7,519 nucleotides of DNA from JAGORM01 sp050255815 (GTDB lineage Bacteria > Patescibacteriota > Microgenomatia > Levybacterales > GWA1-39-11). Of this stretch, positions 1-5,372 are shown one piece after another; position 1 is the stretch's first letter, and each line of letters starts with the position of its first letter. The position numbers and the translations under genes are program-made. The DNA is taken from positions 1-7,519 of the forward strand of contig JBLMVJ010000023.1 of assembly GCA_050255815.1 (NCBI GenBank), written 5' to 3'. The notes under the pieces were generated by a model, which did not search any database, was not told where the DNA came from, and worked only from the letters and a program-made list of their open reading frames with translations.

Positions 1-437
1 CCGCCGGTAAATGTACTGCCGGCTGCCTGCTGGTTAAAATTTGAGCCCCCAACAGTAATTGTATTACCCGTTCCTTGAGTTATTGTCCCTGTGTAATTTT
101 TTATATTAATCCCTGCCACTGAAATGGCTACATCAATCGTTGCATTCTTGTTGGCATTTGGATATGTACCAATAGGGCAGTCAGTGGTGTTATCAAATTC
201 GGCAATATCCCCCGATCCCGGTGCCACGCCGCCCTTCCAATTGCCCGCTGTGCTCCAGTTGTTGTCTGCCCCTCCTCCTGACCAGCAGATAGTGAGCCCT
301 TCCGCGCGGTTAATAAAGAAGAAAAGGGCTGCGCCGGTTAAAGCTATAAACAGTAATAAGATAGCCAAAAGTTTTCTACCGGTGTAGCGCTTTGGTTTCA
401 AACGCTTTATATGCCTTATATGGTGTACTACTTTCAT
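1..437 (-). CDS. N-terminal part of a large secreted/surface beta-helix-type protein (partial, runs off left edge)
   Basis: The frame opens at ATG 437-435 on the minus strand and stays open for 145 codons to the window edge, so the C-terminus is missing. The first ~24 residues are strongly basic (MKVVHHIRHIKRLKPKRY), followed by a hydrophobic segment at about residues 25-42 (LLAILLLFIALTGAALFFF). This is a signal peptide or signal anchor with a long n-region. The exported part begins with CWSGGGADNNWSTAGNW, then G-x-P-G-x-G-D-x-A-x-F-D, a motif I associate with repeat-rich autotransporter-like and beta-helix surface proteins. Asn/Thr/Gly-rich beta-strand-like sequence follows. Function inferred: cell-surface structure or adhesin. 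No convincing Shine-Dalgarno precedes the ATG (GAGG lies ~27 nt upstream, too far). A plus-strand frame at 124-387 is a shadow of this gene. Confident that it is coding; family assignment moderate. Confidence 0.8.
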   Translation of the reverse strand, partial: MKVVHHIRHIKRLKPKRYTGRKLLAILLLFIALTGAALFFFINRAEGLTICWSGGGADNNWSTAGNWKGGVAPGSGDIAEFDNTTDCPIGTYPNANKNATIDVAISVAGINIKNYTGTITQGTGNTITVGGSNFNQQAAGSTFTG

Positions 438-484
438 GATAAAAAGAGACTACTTTTAAGATACCTCTTAAAGCAGTGAAAAAA

Positions 485-500
485 GGTGATTTGAGTCACA
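485..500. promoter_or_regulatory. CRP/FNR-like palindrome upstream of the surface-protein gene
   Basis: The plus strand reads GGTGA, six bases (TTTGAG), then TCACA. This matches 9 of 10 half-site positions of the CRP-family consensus TGTGA-N6-TCACA. It lies about 48-63 bp upstream of the minus-strand start at 437, a plausible operator position. No CRP-family regulator is in the window, and such proteins are scarce in CPR genomes, so the match may be chance. Confidence 0.25.
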
Positions 501-535
501 ATGCACAAAGGGAAAAGGAGATATTTGGAAATATA

Positions 536-660
536 TAGAAATTCATAAGCAGAGCTTGTGGTGCTCTCAGATGTGCACCTAAGAAATTAATTGTAATTAC
601 CATCAATTCCTAATTTCGCGAAGCAAATTTCTACCAGTTTCTTTCCATATATTCTATATT
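536..660 (+). repeat. Dispersed A/T-rich repeat, copy A (interrupted by a 36-nt hairpin-bearing insert)
   Basis: The core at 583-660 aligns without gaps to 1404-1481 (copy B) with 9 mismatches over 78 nt by eye. It begins with GAAATTAATTGTAATTAC and includes the shared block ATTTCGCGAAGCAAATTTCT. The upstream 11-mer TAGAAATTCAT (536-546) also belongs to the repeat: in copy B it sits one base before the core, whereas here 36 nt (547-582) intervene. That insert contains AGAGC/GCTCT (551-555 with 563-567). It also contains an overlapping GGTGC/GCACC pairing, so two mutually exclusive small hairpins are possible. Confidence 0.8.
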
Positions 661-693
661 TTACCTTCCATATTCCATATTCTTCCTCCGGTG

Positions 694-727
694 TTGACAC
701 CTGGAGAATTAGTGGTATGATACGTTT
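694..727 (+). promoter_or_regulatory. Sigma-70-type promoter abutting the ATG at 728 (leaderless)
   Basis: A perfect -35 TTGACA (694-699) is followed after 16 bp by -10 TATGAT (716-721), with an extended -10 TGG (713-715). Only six bases separate the -10 from the ATG, so initiation 6-7 nt downstream would fall on or next to the start codon and give a leaderless mRNA. The -35 sits inside a small inverted repeat, GGTGT-TG-ACACC (690-701), which could be an operator. Confidence 0.75.
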
Positions 728-1351
728 ATGAAGAAGTTAGGGATCATGGCAGCAGTTATACTTATCCTTTTGATTGTGGGGGGCTTTATGGTATTTAAAA
801 ACATGACGTCCGCACCAAAAGCTGTGACAGAAACCAATAAAGCTACTACTAACACAGAAAAACAGCCAAATACCTTCTCCAGCATTTCAGACGCAATTGC
901 AAGAAACCTTTCTATCCAATGTGATTTCTCAGACCTGGGAGGAATGAAAGCTATTTCTTATATGAAGGGTGGCATGATCAGGATAGACCTGGCCGGAAAA
1001 ACACCTGACCAGAATGCATCACTAATCATGCGGGATAATAAGATGTATTACTGGACTGATAAAATGGCCTTTATGACCAGCTTTAATATCCAGGAAATGA
1101 GTAAGCAGGTGCAGGAATCTACGCCTTCTTCACAGCAAAAGCCTCAGGATTATGTAGCTATGATGGAAAAGTATAAGGATGCATGTAAAGAAGCTGCAGT
1201 TTCTGATACTGAATTTGTAATCCCGTCTACGGTTAAATTCCAGGATATGTCCAACCTGGTACCCTCAGTTCCTGCAGGCGCTGCAAGAATAACTGTTGCG
1301 CCTTCTATGGATTACCAGGAACTTTTAAAGCAGTACCAAAACGCAAAGTAA
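728..1351 (+). CDS. Small membrane-anchored extracytoplasmic protein (CPR surface-protein type)
   Basis: A 207-aa protein. An N-terminal signal anchor at about residues 5-23 (IMAAVILILLIVGGFMVF) is followed by a Thr/Asn/Lys-rich linker (~28-50) and a folded domain (~52-207). The domain carries IQCDFS around Cys65, a basic-hydrophobic strand pair (KGGMIRIDL, residues 80-88) and NKMYYWTD (104-111). A second Cys (Cys153) precedes FVIPSTVKFQDMS. The two cysteines could form a disulfide outside the cell. The pattern resembles a family common in Microgenomates genomes and is reminiscent of lipoprotein-carrier-like beta folds (DUF4412-like), but this is recollection and not a search result. There is no lipobox. 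It appears monocistronic, has a strong promoter directly at the ATG, and is bracketed by direct copies of a dispersed repeat. Function unknown. Confidence 0.85.
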   Translation: MKKLGIMAAVILILLIVGGFMVFKNMTSAPKAVTETNKATTNTEKQPNTFSSISDAIARNLSIQCDFSDLGGMKAISYMKGGMIRIDLAGKTPDQNASLIMRDNKMYYWTDKMAFMTSFNIQEMSKQVQESTPSSQQKPQDYVAMMEKYKDACKEAAVSDTEFVIPSTVKFQDMSNLVPSVPAGAARITVAPSMDYQELLKQYQNAK

Positions 1352-1391
1352 GCCGAAGCTTTCAGAATTCCTCTAGACATTAATAGAAATT

Positions 1392-1481
1392 TAGAAATTC
1401 ATTGAAATTAATTGTAATTACTATTAATTTCTCATTTCGCGAAGCAAATTTCTTCCGGTTTCTTCCCATATAATTTATATT
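1392..1481 (+). repeat. Dispersed A/T-rich repeat, copy B
   Basis: This is the intact copy: TAGAAATTCAT (1392-1402) is followed directly by the core at 1404-1481. The core starts with an inverted repeat, GAAATTAAT (1404-1412) and ATTAATTTC (1423-1431), around a 10-nt loop. Then come the 8-bp palindrome TTCGCGAA and a pyrimidine-rich tail. It lies between the convergent ends of the 728 gene and the histidine kinase, where its stem could help end transcription from both sides (inference). It has the same orientation as copy A and is about 88% identical to it over 78 nt. Confidence 0.8.
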
Positions 1482-1484
1482 CCT

Positions 1485-2663
1485 TCAGAGCGGTAGCCTT
1501 TGTTGTTTCCTGTCAGTCTTTATGTGAGGATTAAGAGGAAGCAGCATGGTAAATACGGAACCTTTTCCAACCTTGCTGGAAACCTCTATGTCTCCACCAT
1601 GAGCATGCGTTATTTGTCTGGTGATATAGAGCCCTACCCCTAATCCTTTCTGGGTTTTCCATTCTTTTTCAATGCCGCCGCGCTCAAATAATTCAAATAT
1701 TTTCTTTTGTTTCTCCTTGGCTATACCCATGCCCATATCAGCAACCAGAACCTTTGCATAATGCTTGTTCTTTTTAACGGTTACCGTAATGGGTTTATGG
1801 TTTCCGTATTTTAATGCATTAGAGACCATATTTGAGAAAGCCTGTTCAATCCTAATCTTATCCCAGTGAGACTTAACCCGGTCTTGTTCTATGAGCTTTA
1901 CTTCATATTTCTCCCGGTCAATACGGGGAGAGAACTCATTTAGCACATTTTTCACCAATGTATTAAGGTTTACCTCTTCAAATTCCAGCTGCATATTTCC
2001 CGTGGTGATCAGGGAGACGTTCAATAGGTCATTAATCATCCGTGAGAGACGTTTTGTCTGGCCTTCTGCGCTTTCAAGCATCCGCAGCAGGTTTTCTATG
2101 GAAAAATTCGCAAGGGAAACATTTTTAATACTATGGATTGCGTGTTGTGTCTGCAAGAGCATGGAGGTGAGTGGGGTTTTCAGTTCATGGGAGGCAATTG
2201 ACAAGAATTCATCCCTGGATTTTATCTCTTTTTTTGTAATTTCATTTTCAATCTCCAGCTCCAGGATTCGTTTGCGTAAGTTTTTCTGCAGTTGCCTATA
2301 TTCCAAAATTTTTGACTTATAGTCCCGGCTATCAATAGCATATGAGATAATAAACCCCTCACAGATAAATGAAGTGATTTCTATGATACCTAACGGCTTC
2401 AGTAATGAATAAAAAGAGTAGGGAGGGATGATAAAAATGGTAGAGATAAATGCAGAAACTATTGTTGCCATGATTCCTGCCTTCAGGCCAAAATACCAGG
2501 AAGAAAGGATAACTACCCCCATAAACAGGAGGGTGGAGATAGGTTGAGGATAGCCACGGGCTAAGGCAAAAATTGAGATAATTATAATGAGAGGAATAGC
2601 AAAGGAGAGAAGGTATTTAAGGAAAGATACTTTCACAATGTATGATTGAGGCAGCGTTTTCAT
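1485..2663 (-). CDS. Membrane sensor histidine kinase with DUF4118/KdpD-like N-terminal membrane domain
   Basis: A 392-aa protein from ATG 2663. A TTG at 2681 would add six residues; I prefer the ATG because it gives a typical MKTLPQ start, although neither site has a good ribosome binding site. Using the longer numbering, residues ~20-117 hold four hydrophobic segments with short loops, resembling the DUF4118 module of KdpD-type kinases. A coiled-coil linker follows (~120-155). The HisKA H-box SHELKTPLTSM has phospho-accepting His165. The HATPase_c domain has an N-box with Asn288 (MVSNALKYG), G1 D-x-G-x-G (Asp315) and G2 GLGVGLYITRQ (346-356). All catalytic motifs are intact, so it is presumably an active autokinase. 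It has almost no extracytoplasmic loop, suggesting that it senses membrane or cytoplasmic signals. It is divergent from the two receiver genes, its likely phosphorylation targets. It ends with TGA. Confidence 0.93.
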   Translation of the reverse strand: MKTLPQSYIVKVSFLKYLLSFAIPLIIIISIFALARGYPQPISTLLFMGVVILSSWYFGLKAGIMATIVSAFISTIFIIPPYSFYSLLKPLGIIEITSFICEGFIISYAIDSRDYKSKILEYRQLQKNLRKRILELEIENEITKKEIKSRDEFLSIASHELKTPLTSMLLQTQHAIHSIKNVSLANFSIENLLRMLESAEGQTKRLSRMINDLLNVSLITTGNMQLEFEEVNLNTLVKNVLNEFSPRIDREKYEVKLIEQDRVKSHWDKIRIEQAFSNMVSNALKYGNHKPITVTVKKNKHYAKVLVADMGMGIAKEKQKKIFELFERGGIEKEWKTQKGLGVGLYITRQITHAHGGDIEVSSKVGKGSVFTMLLPLNPHIKTDRKQQRLPL

Positions 2664-2698
2664 GGACAGTTCTTTTAACAACTCTGATCCAGTTCCAT

Positions 2699-2728
2699 AT
2701 TATACATAGAAAAAACGCTTTTCAACAA
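2699..2728 (-). promoter_or_regulatory. Likely histidine kinase promoter
   Basis: On the minus strand a perfect -10 TATAAT (2704-2699) is preceded either by TTGAAA (2725-2720, 15-bp spacing) or by TTGTTG (2728-2723, 18-bp spacing). Initiation about 7 nt downstream (~2692) gives a leader of roughly 29 nt to the ATG at 2663, or ~11 nt to the TTG at 2681. Unlike most promoters in this window, this one is not tight against the start codon. Confidence 0.5.
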
Positions 2729-2740
2729 ATTTTCACTGTT

Positions 2741-2769
2741 TCTTTCTGCACTCTTACATATATCTTACA
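2741..2769 (+). promoter_or_regulatory. OmpR/PhoB-type direct-repeat operator (three heptads, 11-bp period)
   Basis: TCTTTCT (2741-2747), TCTTACA (2752-2758) and TCTTACA (2763-2769) are separated by exactly 4 bp each, giving an 11-bp period. Tandem heptads with this period are the classic geometry for OmpR/PhoB-family winged-helix regulators, and one such regulator is encoded at 3169. The middle heptad begins 38 bp upstream of the -10 for the receiver gene. The same motif with the same spacing occurs at 3840-3868. The site sits in the shared divergent region and could act on both the kinase and receiver promoters. Confidence 0.65.
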
Positions 2770-2789
2770 AAATCCTCAGGAGAGCCTTC

Positions 2790-2801
2790 TAGAATGCAAT
2801 A
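2790..2801 (+). promoter_or_regulatory. -10 box directly before the GTG start of the receiver gene
   Basis: TAGAAT (2790-2795) lies six bases before the GTG at 2802, the same spacing seen before the genes at 728 and 5660, and predicts a leaderless mRNA. No good -35 is present. That fits a promoter needing an activator bound at the adjacent heptads (2741-2769). An AGGAG at 2778-2782 is 19 nt from the GTG, too far for a normal ribosome binding site. Confidence 0.5.
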
Positions 2802-3158
2802 GTGAGAGACAAAAAAAATATAATTATAATTGATGATGATGAGGCAATTGGACAGTCACTTTACGAAATCCTAAAAGATATGTACACCGTTTCAGTTTTT
2901 TCAAAAGGAGCTGCCGCAATGGAAAACTTGTTTGAACAAAACCCGGATGGAGTACTGTTGGATTATTTTCTACCTGGGGAGAATACGGAGGAGATAATCC
3001 AGGCTCTTAGGAATTTCTCAGATAATATTCCTATTATTGTAATGTCAGCGAACCTAGGCTTAATAGAACATAAGGATAATTTACGGGTGCAGGATTTTTT
3101 GGAAAAGCCATTTCAGATAGATAAGATAATGCATACACTCTCTAAGCATATATCCTAA
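2802..3158 (+). CDS. Stand-alone response regulator receiver protein
   Basis: A 118-aa protein consisting of one CheY-like receiver domain and no output domain. Acidic-pocket residues are Asp11-Asp13 (IIIIDDDEAIG), the phospho-acceptor is Asp54 (GVLLDYFLPG), the switch Ser is Ser82 (IVMSAN), and the conserved Lys is Lys102 (EKPF). All are present, so it should be phosphorylatable. It starts with GTG at 2802; the next candidate starts lie inside the fold. The OmpR-family regulator begins 10 nt after its stop, so the two are almost certainly co-transcribed. Possible roles are a phosphate sink or intermediate for the divergent kinase, or a partner that competes with the downstream regulator. Which of these applies cannot be read from sequence. 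Confidence 0.9.
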   Translation: MRDKKNIIIIDDDEAIGQSLYEILKDMYTVSVFSKGAAAMENLFEQNPDGVLLDYFLPGENTEEIIQALRNFSDNIPIIVMSANLGLIEHKDNLRVQDFLEKPFQIDKIMHTLSKHIS

Positions 3159-3168
3159 TTAACCAACT

Positions 3169-3834
3169 ATGTATAAAATACTTATTGTAGAAGATGATGA
3201 TGCTATCCGTGAGGTAGTCCAGGATATTCTTTCTGAAAATAATTACCTTATTGCTACCGCTTCAGATGGTGTTCGTGCTATAGAGCTTCTGAAAAAACAA
3301 CCGCCGGATTTAATTGTCCTGGATTTGGGCTTGCCGAAAATTACCGGTGAATCAGTCCTTCAGGAAGTAAAGAAAAATTACGCCCATATTCCCGTTATAG
3401 TATTAACTGCCCGCAGCCATACAAATGATGTGGTAAAGGCATTTCAGTTGGGGGCAGATGATTATATTACAAAACCTTTTGAGCTGGAAGAATTGGTTGC
3501 CCGGATTAAAGTAAAACTAAAGGATGACAGCCTGAATTCTAAAATAACAGTAGACAATTTAGTTTTAGATACCCAAAGGGTTTATGTGGAGCGTGATGGG
3601 CAGGAGATTAAACTTTCACCCCATGAGTTTAAGCTTTTACACTATTTAATGGTAAACAAAGGAAAAGTTCTATCACGGGAAATGATACTGAACAGAATCT
3701 GGCAGTATTCTTATGATGTAGACAGCAGGGTAGTAGATGTATATGTTGGTTATTTACGCAAGAAAATTGATGCAGGAAAAAATAAGAAACTCATTAACTC
3801 AGTCCGTGGCTTTGGCTATGTAATCAGGGATTAG
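3169..3834 (+). CDS. OmpR/PhoB-family DNA-binding response regulator
   Basis: A 221-aa protein, normal length for the family. The receiver domain (1-~115) has Asp9/Asp10 (LIVEDDDAIRE), phospho-acceptor Asp52 (LIVLDLGLP), Thr80 (VLTAR) and Lys102 (YITKPFEL). The C-terminal winged helix (~126-221) has the typical LSPHEFKLLHYL turn, the recognition-helix region VVDVYVGYLRKKID, and the wing INSVRGFGYVIRD. It should act in the cytoplasm as a phosphorylation-dependent dimer on tandem direct repeats. Repeats of exactly that geometry occur upstream of its own operon (2741-2769) and just downstream of its stop codon, before the next operon (3840-3868). No Shine-Dalgarno is visible before the ATG. The divergent histidine kinase is the expected cognate sensor. 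Confidence 0.95.
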   Translation: MYKILIVEDDDAIREVVQDILSENNYLIATASDGVRAIELLKKQPPDLIVLDLGLPKITGESVLQEVKKNYAHIPVIVLTARSHTNDVVKAFQLGADDYITKPFELEELVARIKVKLKDDSLNSKITVDNLVLDTQRVYVERDGQEIKLSPHEFKLLHYLMVNKGKVLSREMILNRIWQYSYDVDSRVVDVYVGYLRKKIDAGKNKKLINSVRGFGYVIRD

Positions 3835-3839
3835 CTACG

Positions 3840-3868
3840 TCTTACCCGACTCTTACAATTCTTTTAAG
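3840..3868 (+). promoter_or_regulatory. Second OmpR/PhoB-type direct-repeat operator, same spacing as the first
   Basis: TCTTACC (3840-3846), TCTTACA (3851-3857) and a degenerate TTTTAAG (3862-3868) are 11 bp apart. The middle heptad starts 38 bp upstream of the -10 at 3889, exactly as in the 2741-2769 site relative to its -10 at 2790. The site starts 6 bp after the regulator's stop codon and precedes the micro-ORF operon, marking that operon as a candidate direct target. Confidence 0.6.
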
Positions 3869-3888
3869 CCTTTTTTATCCCCCCGCTG

Positions 3889-3902
3889 TACATTGTCCTC
3901 AT
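3889..3902 (+). promoter_or_regulatory. -10 box of the micro-ORF operon
   Basis: TACATT (3889-3894) ends eight bases before the ATG at 3903, predicting a leader of 0-2 nt. No convincing -35 lies at 16-18 bp; the adjacent activator-type heptads probably substitute. A short T-run (about 3871-3876) lies between the operator and the -10, without a GC stem, so I do not call a terminator. Confidence 0.4.
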
Positions 3903-4082
3903 ATGAAAAAATTTGTTACCGGAATTTTGAAAGAGAGCTTTATCTATGCCTTCTGGCAAGTGCTTACTTATGACACTTCTATTAAAGATGAAAGACAGAA
4001 CATAGCGGAGAAGCAGGAGCTGTCAAAGAGTTTTTCTTCCCCGGTTTTCAGGGATAACTTTGCGAAAGGGGTGCGTATTTAA
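3903..4082 (+). CDS. 59-aa small protein with AFWxxLTYDxS motif (micro-ORF 1)
   Basis: The frame ATG 3903 to TAA 4080-4082 encodes 59 residues. After a short basic-hydrophobic start (MKKFVTGILKESF) comes YAFWQVLTYDTS, then a charged stretch rich in Lys/Glu/Gln and a C-terminal SPVFRDNFAKGVRI. It is not hydrophobic enough for a clear transmembrane helix; the N-terminal third could be an amphipathic, membrane-associating helix. It is supported as real by the promoter and operator immediately upstream, by filling an otherwise empty 310-bp gap, and by sharing AFW(Q/E)(V/I)LTYD(T/V)S with the next micro-ORF. The family is not recognised. It is the first gene of an operon with a YflT-like membrane protein and a PH-like protein, so an envelope-stress role is inferred. 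Confidence 0.7.
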   Translation: MKKFVTGILKESFIYAFWQVLTYDTSIKDERQNIAEKQELSKSFSSPVFRDNFAKGVRI

Positions 4083-4083
4083 T

Positions 4084-4152
4084 ATGAGGTATATTGTCCG
4101 TGCTTTCTGGGAGATCCTTACTTATGATGTTTCAAAGGAGAAAAAAGTATGA
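4084..4152 (+). CDS. 22-aa micropeptide, shortened paralogue of micro-ORF 1, translationally coupled
   Basis: ATG 4084, one base after the previous stop, to TGA 4150-4152 encodes 22 residues: MRYIV, then RAFWEILTYDVS, then KEKKV. The central motif matches micro-ORF 1 (YAFWQVLTYDTS) at most positions, implying duplication with loss of the C-terminal half. Its stop overlaps the next start as ATGA (4149-4152), the classic translational-coupling arrangement. A purine run, AAAGGGG (about 4065-4071), could serve as a somewhat distant ribosome binding site. It could be only a coupling leader for the gene at 4149, but the amino-acid conservation with micro-ORF 1 argues that the peptide itself matters. 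Confidence 0.6.
   Translation: MRYIVRAFWEILTYDVSKEKKV
4134..4140 (+). promoter_or_regulatory. Strong Shine-Dalgarno for the gene at 4149
   Basis: AAAGGAG ends 8 nt before the ATG at 4149 and lies inside the 22-aa micro-ORF. It is the clearest ribosome binding site in the window and fixes this start. It contrasts with the operon-leading genes, which lack one. Confidence 0.8.
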
Positions 4153-4775
4153 AAACAGTAGTAGCATTTTTTCCTGAACGTAATTATGCGGAAGAAGCAT
4201 ATAGGGAACTGGAATCAAATGAATTTTATCCGGAGAGTATTTCTGTTATGAAAAAGCAGAATGAGGAGGTTGTCATTTCATCCGGGGGTAAGTTCAACCA
4301 TGTTTTTTCCGCTACCGTAACCGGTCTGGTAGTAGGTGCAATTATAGGTGCTGCGGTAGGGACACTAATCTGGAACAAGATACTGAATATCCCCGGCTTT
4401 TCCTATTTGTTGATAGCCAGGCCGTTTACAGATGCCATTGGATTCCCACCGGCGGTGTCATTTGCGGTGGCGGCTGCTGCAAGTGCGGCAATCCTGGCCG
4501 GGATTTTTGGGATCATCATAGGGCTGGCAATTCCCGTTGAAAAGTCACGTATTACAGAGGAAAAAATACATGATGAAGGGGTCCTTCTGGCGCTGGCCAC
4601 ATCTTCTATAAAAAAAGTTGTTGATGCTAAAAAAATCTTAGAACGGCATGATCCTTCCCAGGTTAGGACTTTGTCATTGGACGGTTCAGATAGCCATGAT
4701 GCCGGGCAGGAAGAACCATATGAGTCGGAAAGGAAGTACCCTAAGAACGTCCATGTTTTGGAGGTTGGAAGCTAA
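4149..4775 (+). CDS. YflT/general stress protein 17M-like membrane protein
   Basis: A 208-aa protein. Residues 1-35 form the N-terminal unit TVVAFFPERNYAEEAYREL...ISVM, matching the beta-alpha-beta start of the YflT/GSP17M (heat-induced stress protein) family. Residues ~52-76 (VFSATVTGLVVGAIIGAAVG) and ~100-128 (PAVSFAVAAAASAAILAGIF onward) are Gly/Ala-rich membrane segments. Then GLAIPVEKSRITEEKIHDEGVL precedes a second alpha/beta unit (VDAKKILERHDPSQVRTL), the usual GIP-x-E-x-A ... GG-x-L ... A-x-x-IL pattern. An acidic tail follows (~178-208). Family knowledge: small stress-induced membrane proteins without a defined reaction. It overlaps the upstream micropeptide by 4 bp and is followed after 2 bp by the PH-like gene, so it is the core of the operon. 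Confidence 0.8.
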   Translation: MKTVVAFFPERNYAEEAYRELESNEFYPESISVMKKQNEEVVISSGGKFNHVFSATVTGLVVGAIIGAAVGTLIWNKILNIPGFSYLLIARPFTDAIGFPPAVSFAVAAAASAAILAGIFGIIIGLAIPVEKSRITEEKIHDEGVLLALATSSIKKVVDAKKILERHDPSQVRTLSLDGSDSHDAGQEEPYESERKYPKNVHVLEVGS

Positions 4776-4777
4776 CT

Positions 4778-5359
4778 ATGCTGGTTTTACCTACTGAGCA
4801 GACATTATTTGAGAAAACCCCTAAAAAAAAGTTCCCCGGAAAAGTGAACCATCCTATACGGGCAATGGAGGACCCTATTGTCCTTATAGGAAAAAAAGAG
4901 GATAAGAAAGAGGAGGGGGAAGATAAAAAAGATGAAGAGGATGGAAACCCGCATGAAAAACTTACCTACGCATCCCTGGTTTCTCCTGAAGTTTTTAGGA
5001 TGAAAGCGTTCTGGCTATTTGACTGGTTTCCGGACGAGCTAATTATTGAAGAAAAAAGGCTTATTATTAAACAAAAACAAATACCCTTTTTTATTACCAC
5101 TACAACTATCCCCCTGGATAAACTCATTGTATTTCAGGTAACCCGCTCAATTTTCTTTTCGTCAATTTATATAAAAGGGGAAAAAGAAAAAACAGAAGTT
5201 GAGGACTATACTATTTCATGGTTGAAGCATGAAGATGCACGGATGGCAAAGGAGCTGATAGACGGATTACACATGAAGCAGAAGGAAAAAGTTGAAATTT
5301 TAGATAATTCTCCACGTAAAAAAATTCAGGCATTACAAGTTCTGGGGAATATGTATTAA
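4778..5359 (+). CDS. PH-like (bacterial pleckstrin homology) domain protein
   Basis: A 193-aa protein. Residues 1-40 are basic and unstructured-looking, and ~37-60 are a highly charged Lys/Glu/Asp linker. Residues ~70-172 look like a bacterial PH domain: FPDELIIEEKRLIIKQKQ (84-101) gives the first strands, IPLDKLIVFQVTRSIFFSSI (111-130) the middle strands, and ISWLKHEDARMAKELIDGLH (146-165) the closing strand and C-terminal helix. No transmembrane helix is evident; it is probably cytoplasmic and membrane-associated. It starts 2 nt after the previous stop, with GGAGG about 12 nt upstream, so it is the last gene of the operon. KAFWLFDWFPD just before the domain loosely echoes the AFW motif of the micro-ORFs, which may be chance. 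PH assignment is by pattern only. Confidence 0.75.
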   Translation: MLVLPTEQTLFEKTPKKKFPGKVNHPIRAMEDPIVLIGKKEDKKEEGEDKKDEEDGNPHEKLTYASLVSPEVFRMKAFWLFDWFPDELIIEEKRLIIKQKQIPFFITTTTIPLDKLIVFQVTRSIFFSSIYIKGEKEKTEVEDYTISWLKHEDARMAKELIDGLHMKQKEKVEILDNSPRKKIQALQVLGNMY

Positions 5360-5372
5360 TGAAAAATAATAA

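Noticed and set aside
124..387. Plus-strand 87-aa frame at the left end
   Set aside because: The minus strand here encodes a signal-anchor protein with a clear WSGGGADNNWS-type exported domain, so the plus frame is its shadow.
1356..1377. Cluster AAGCTT, GAATTC, TCTAGA resembling a cloning polylinker
   Set aside because: It is only three restriction-like hexamers in native A/T-rich flanks, with genomic repeat copy B continuing just after. No vector sequence is seen, so chance is the simplest reading.
2685..2698. Mini-ORF ATGGAACTGG... (7 codons) directly after the kinase -10 box
   Set aside because: Its ATG touches the -10, so the transcript would start inside it; it cannot be a translated upstream ORF from that promoter.
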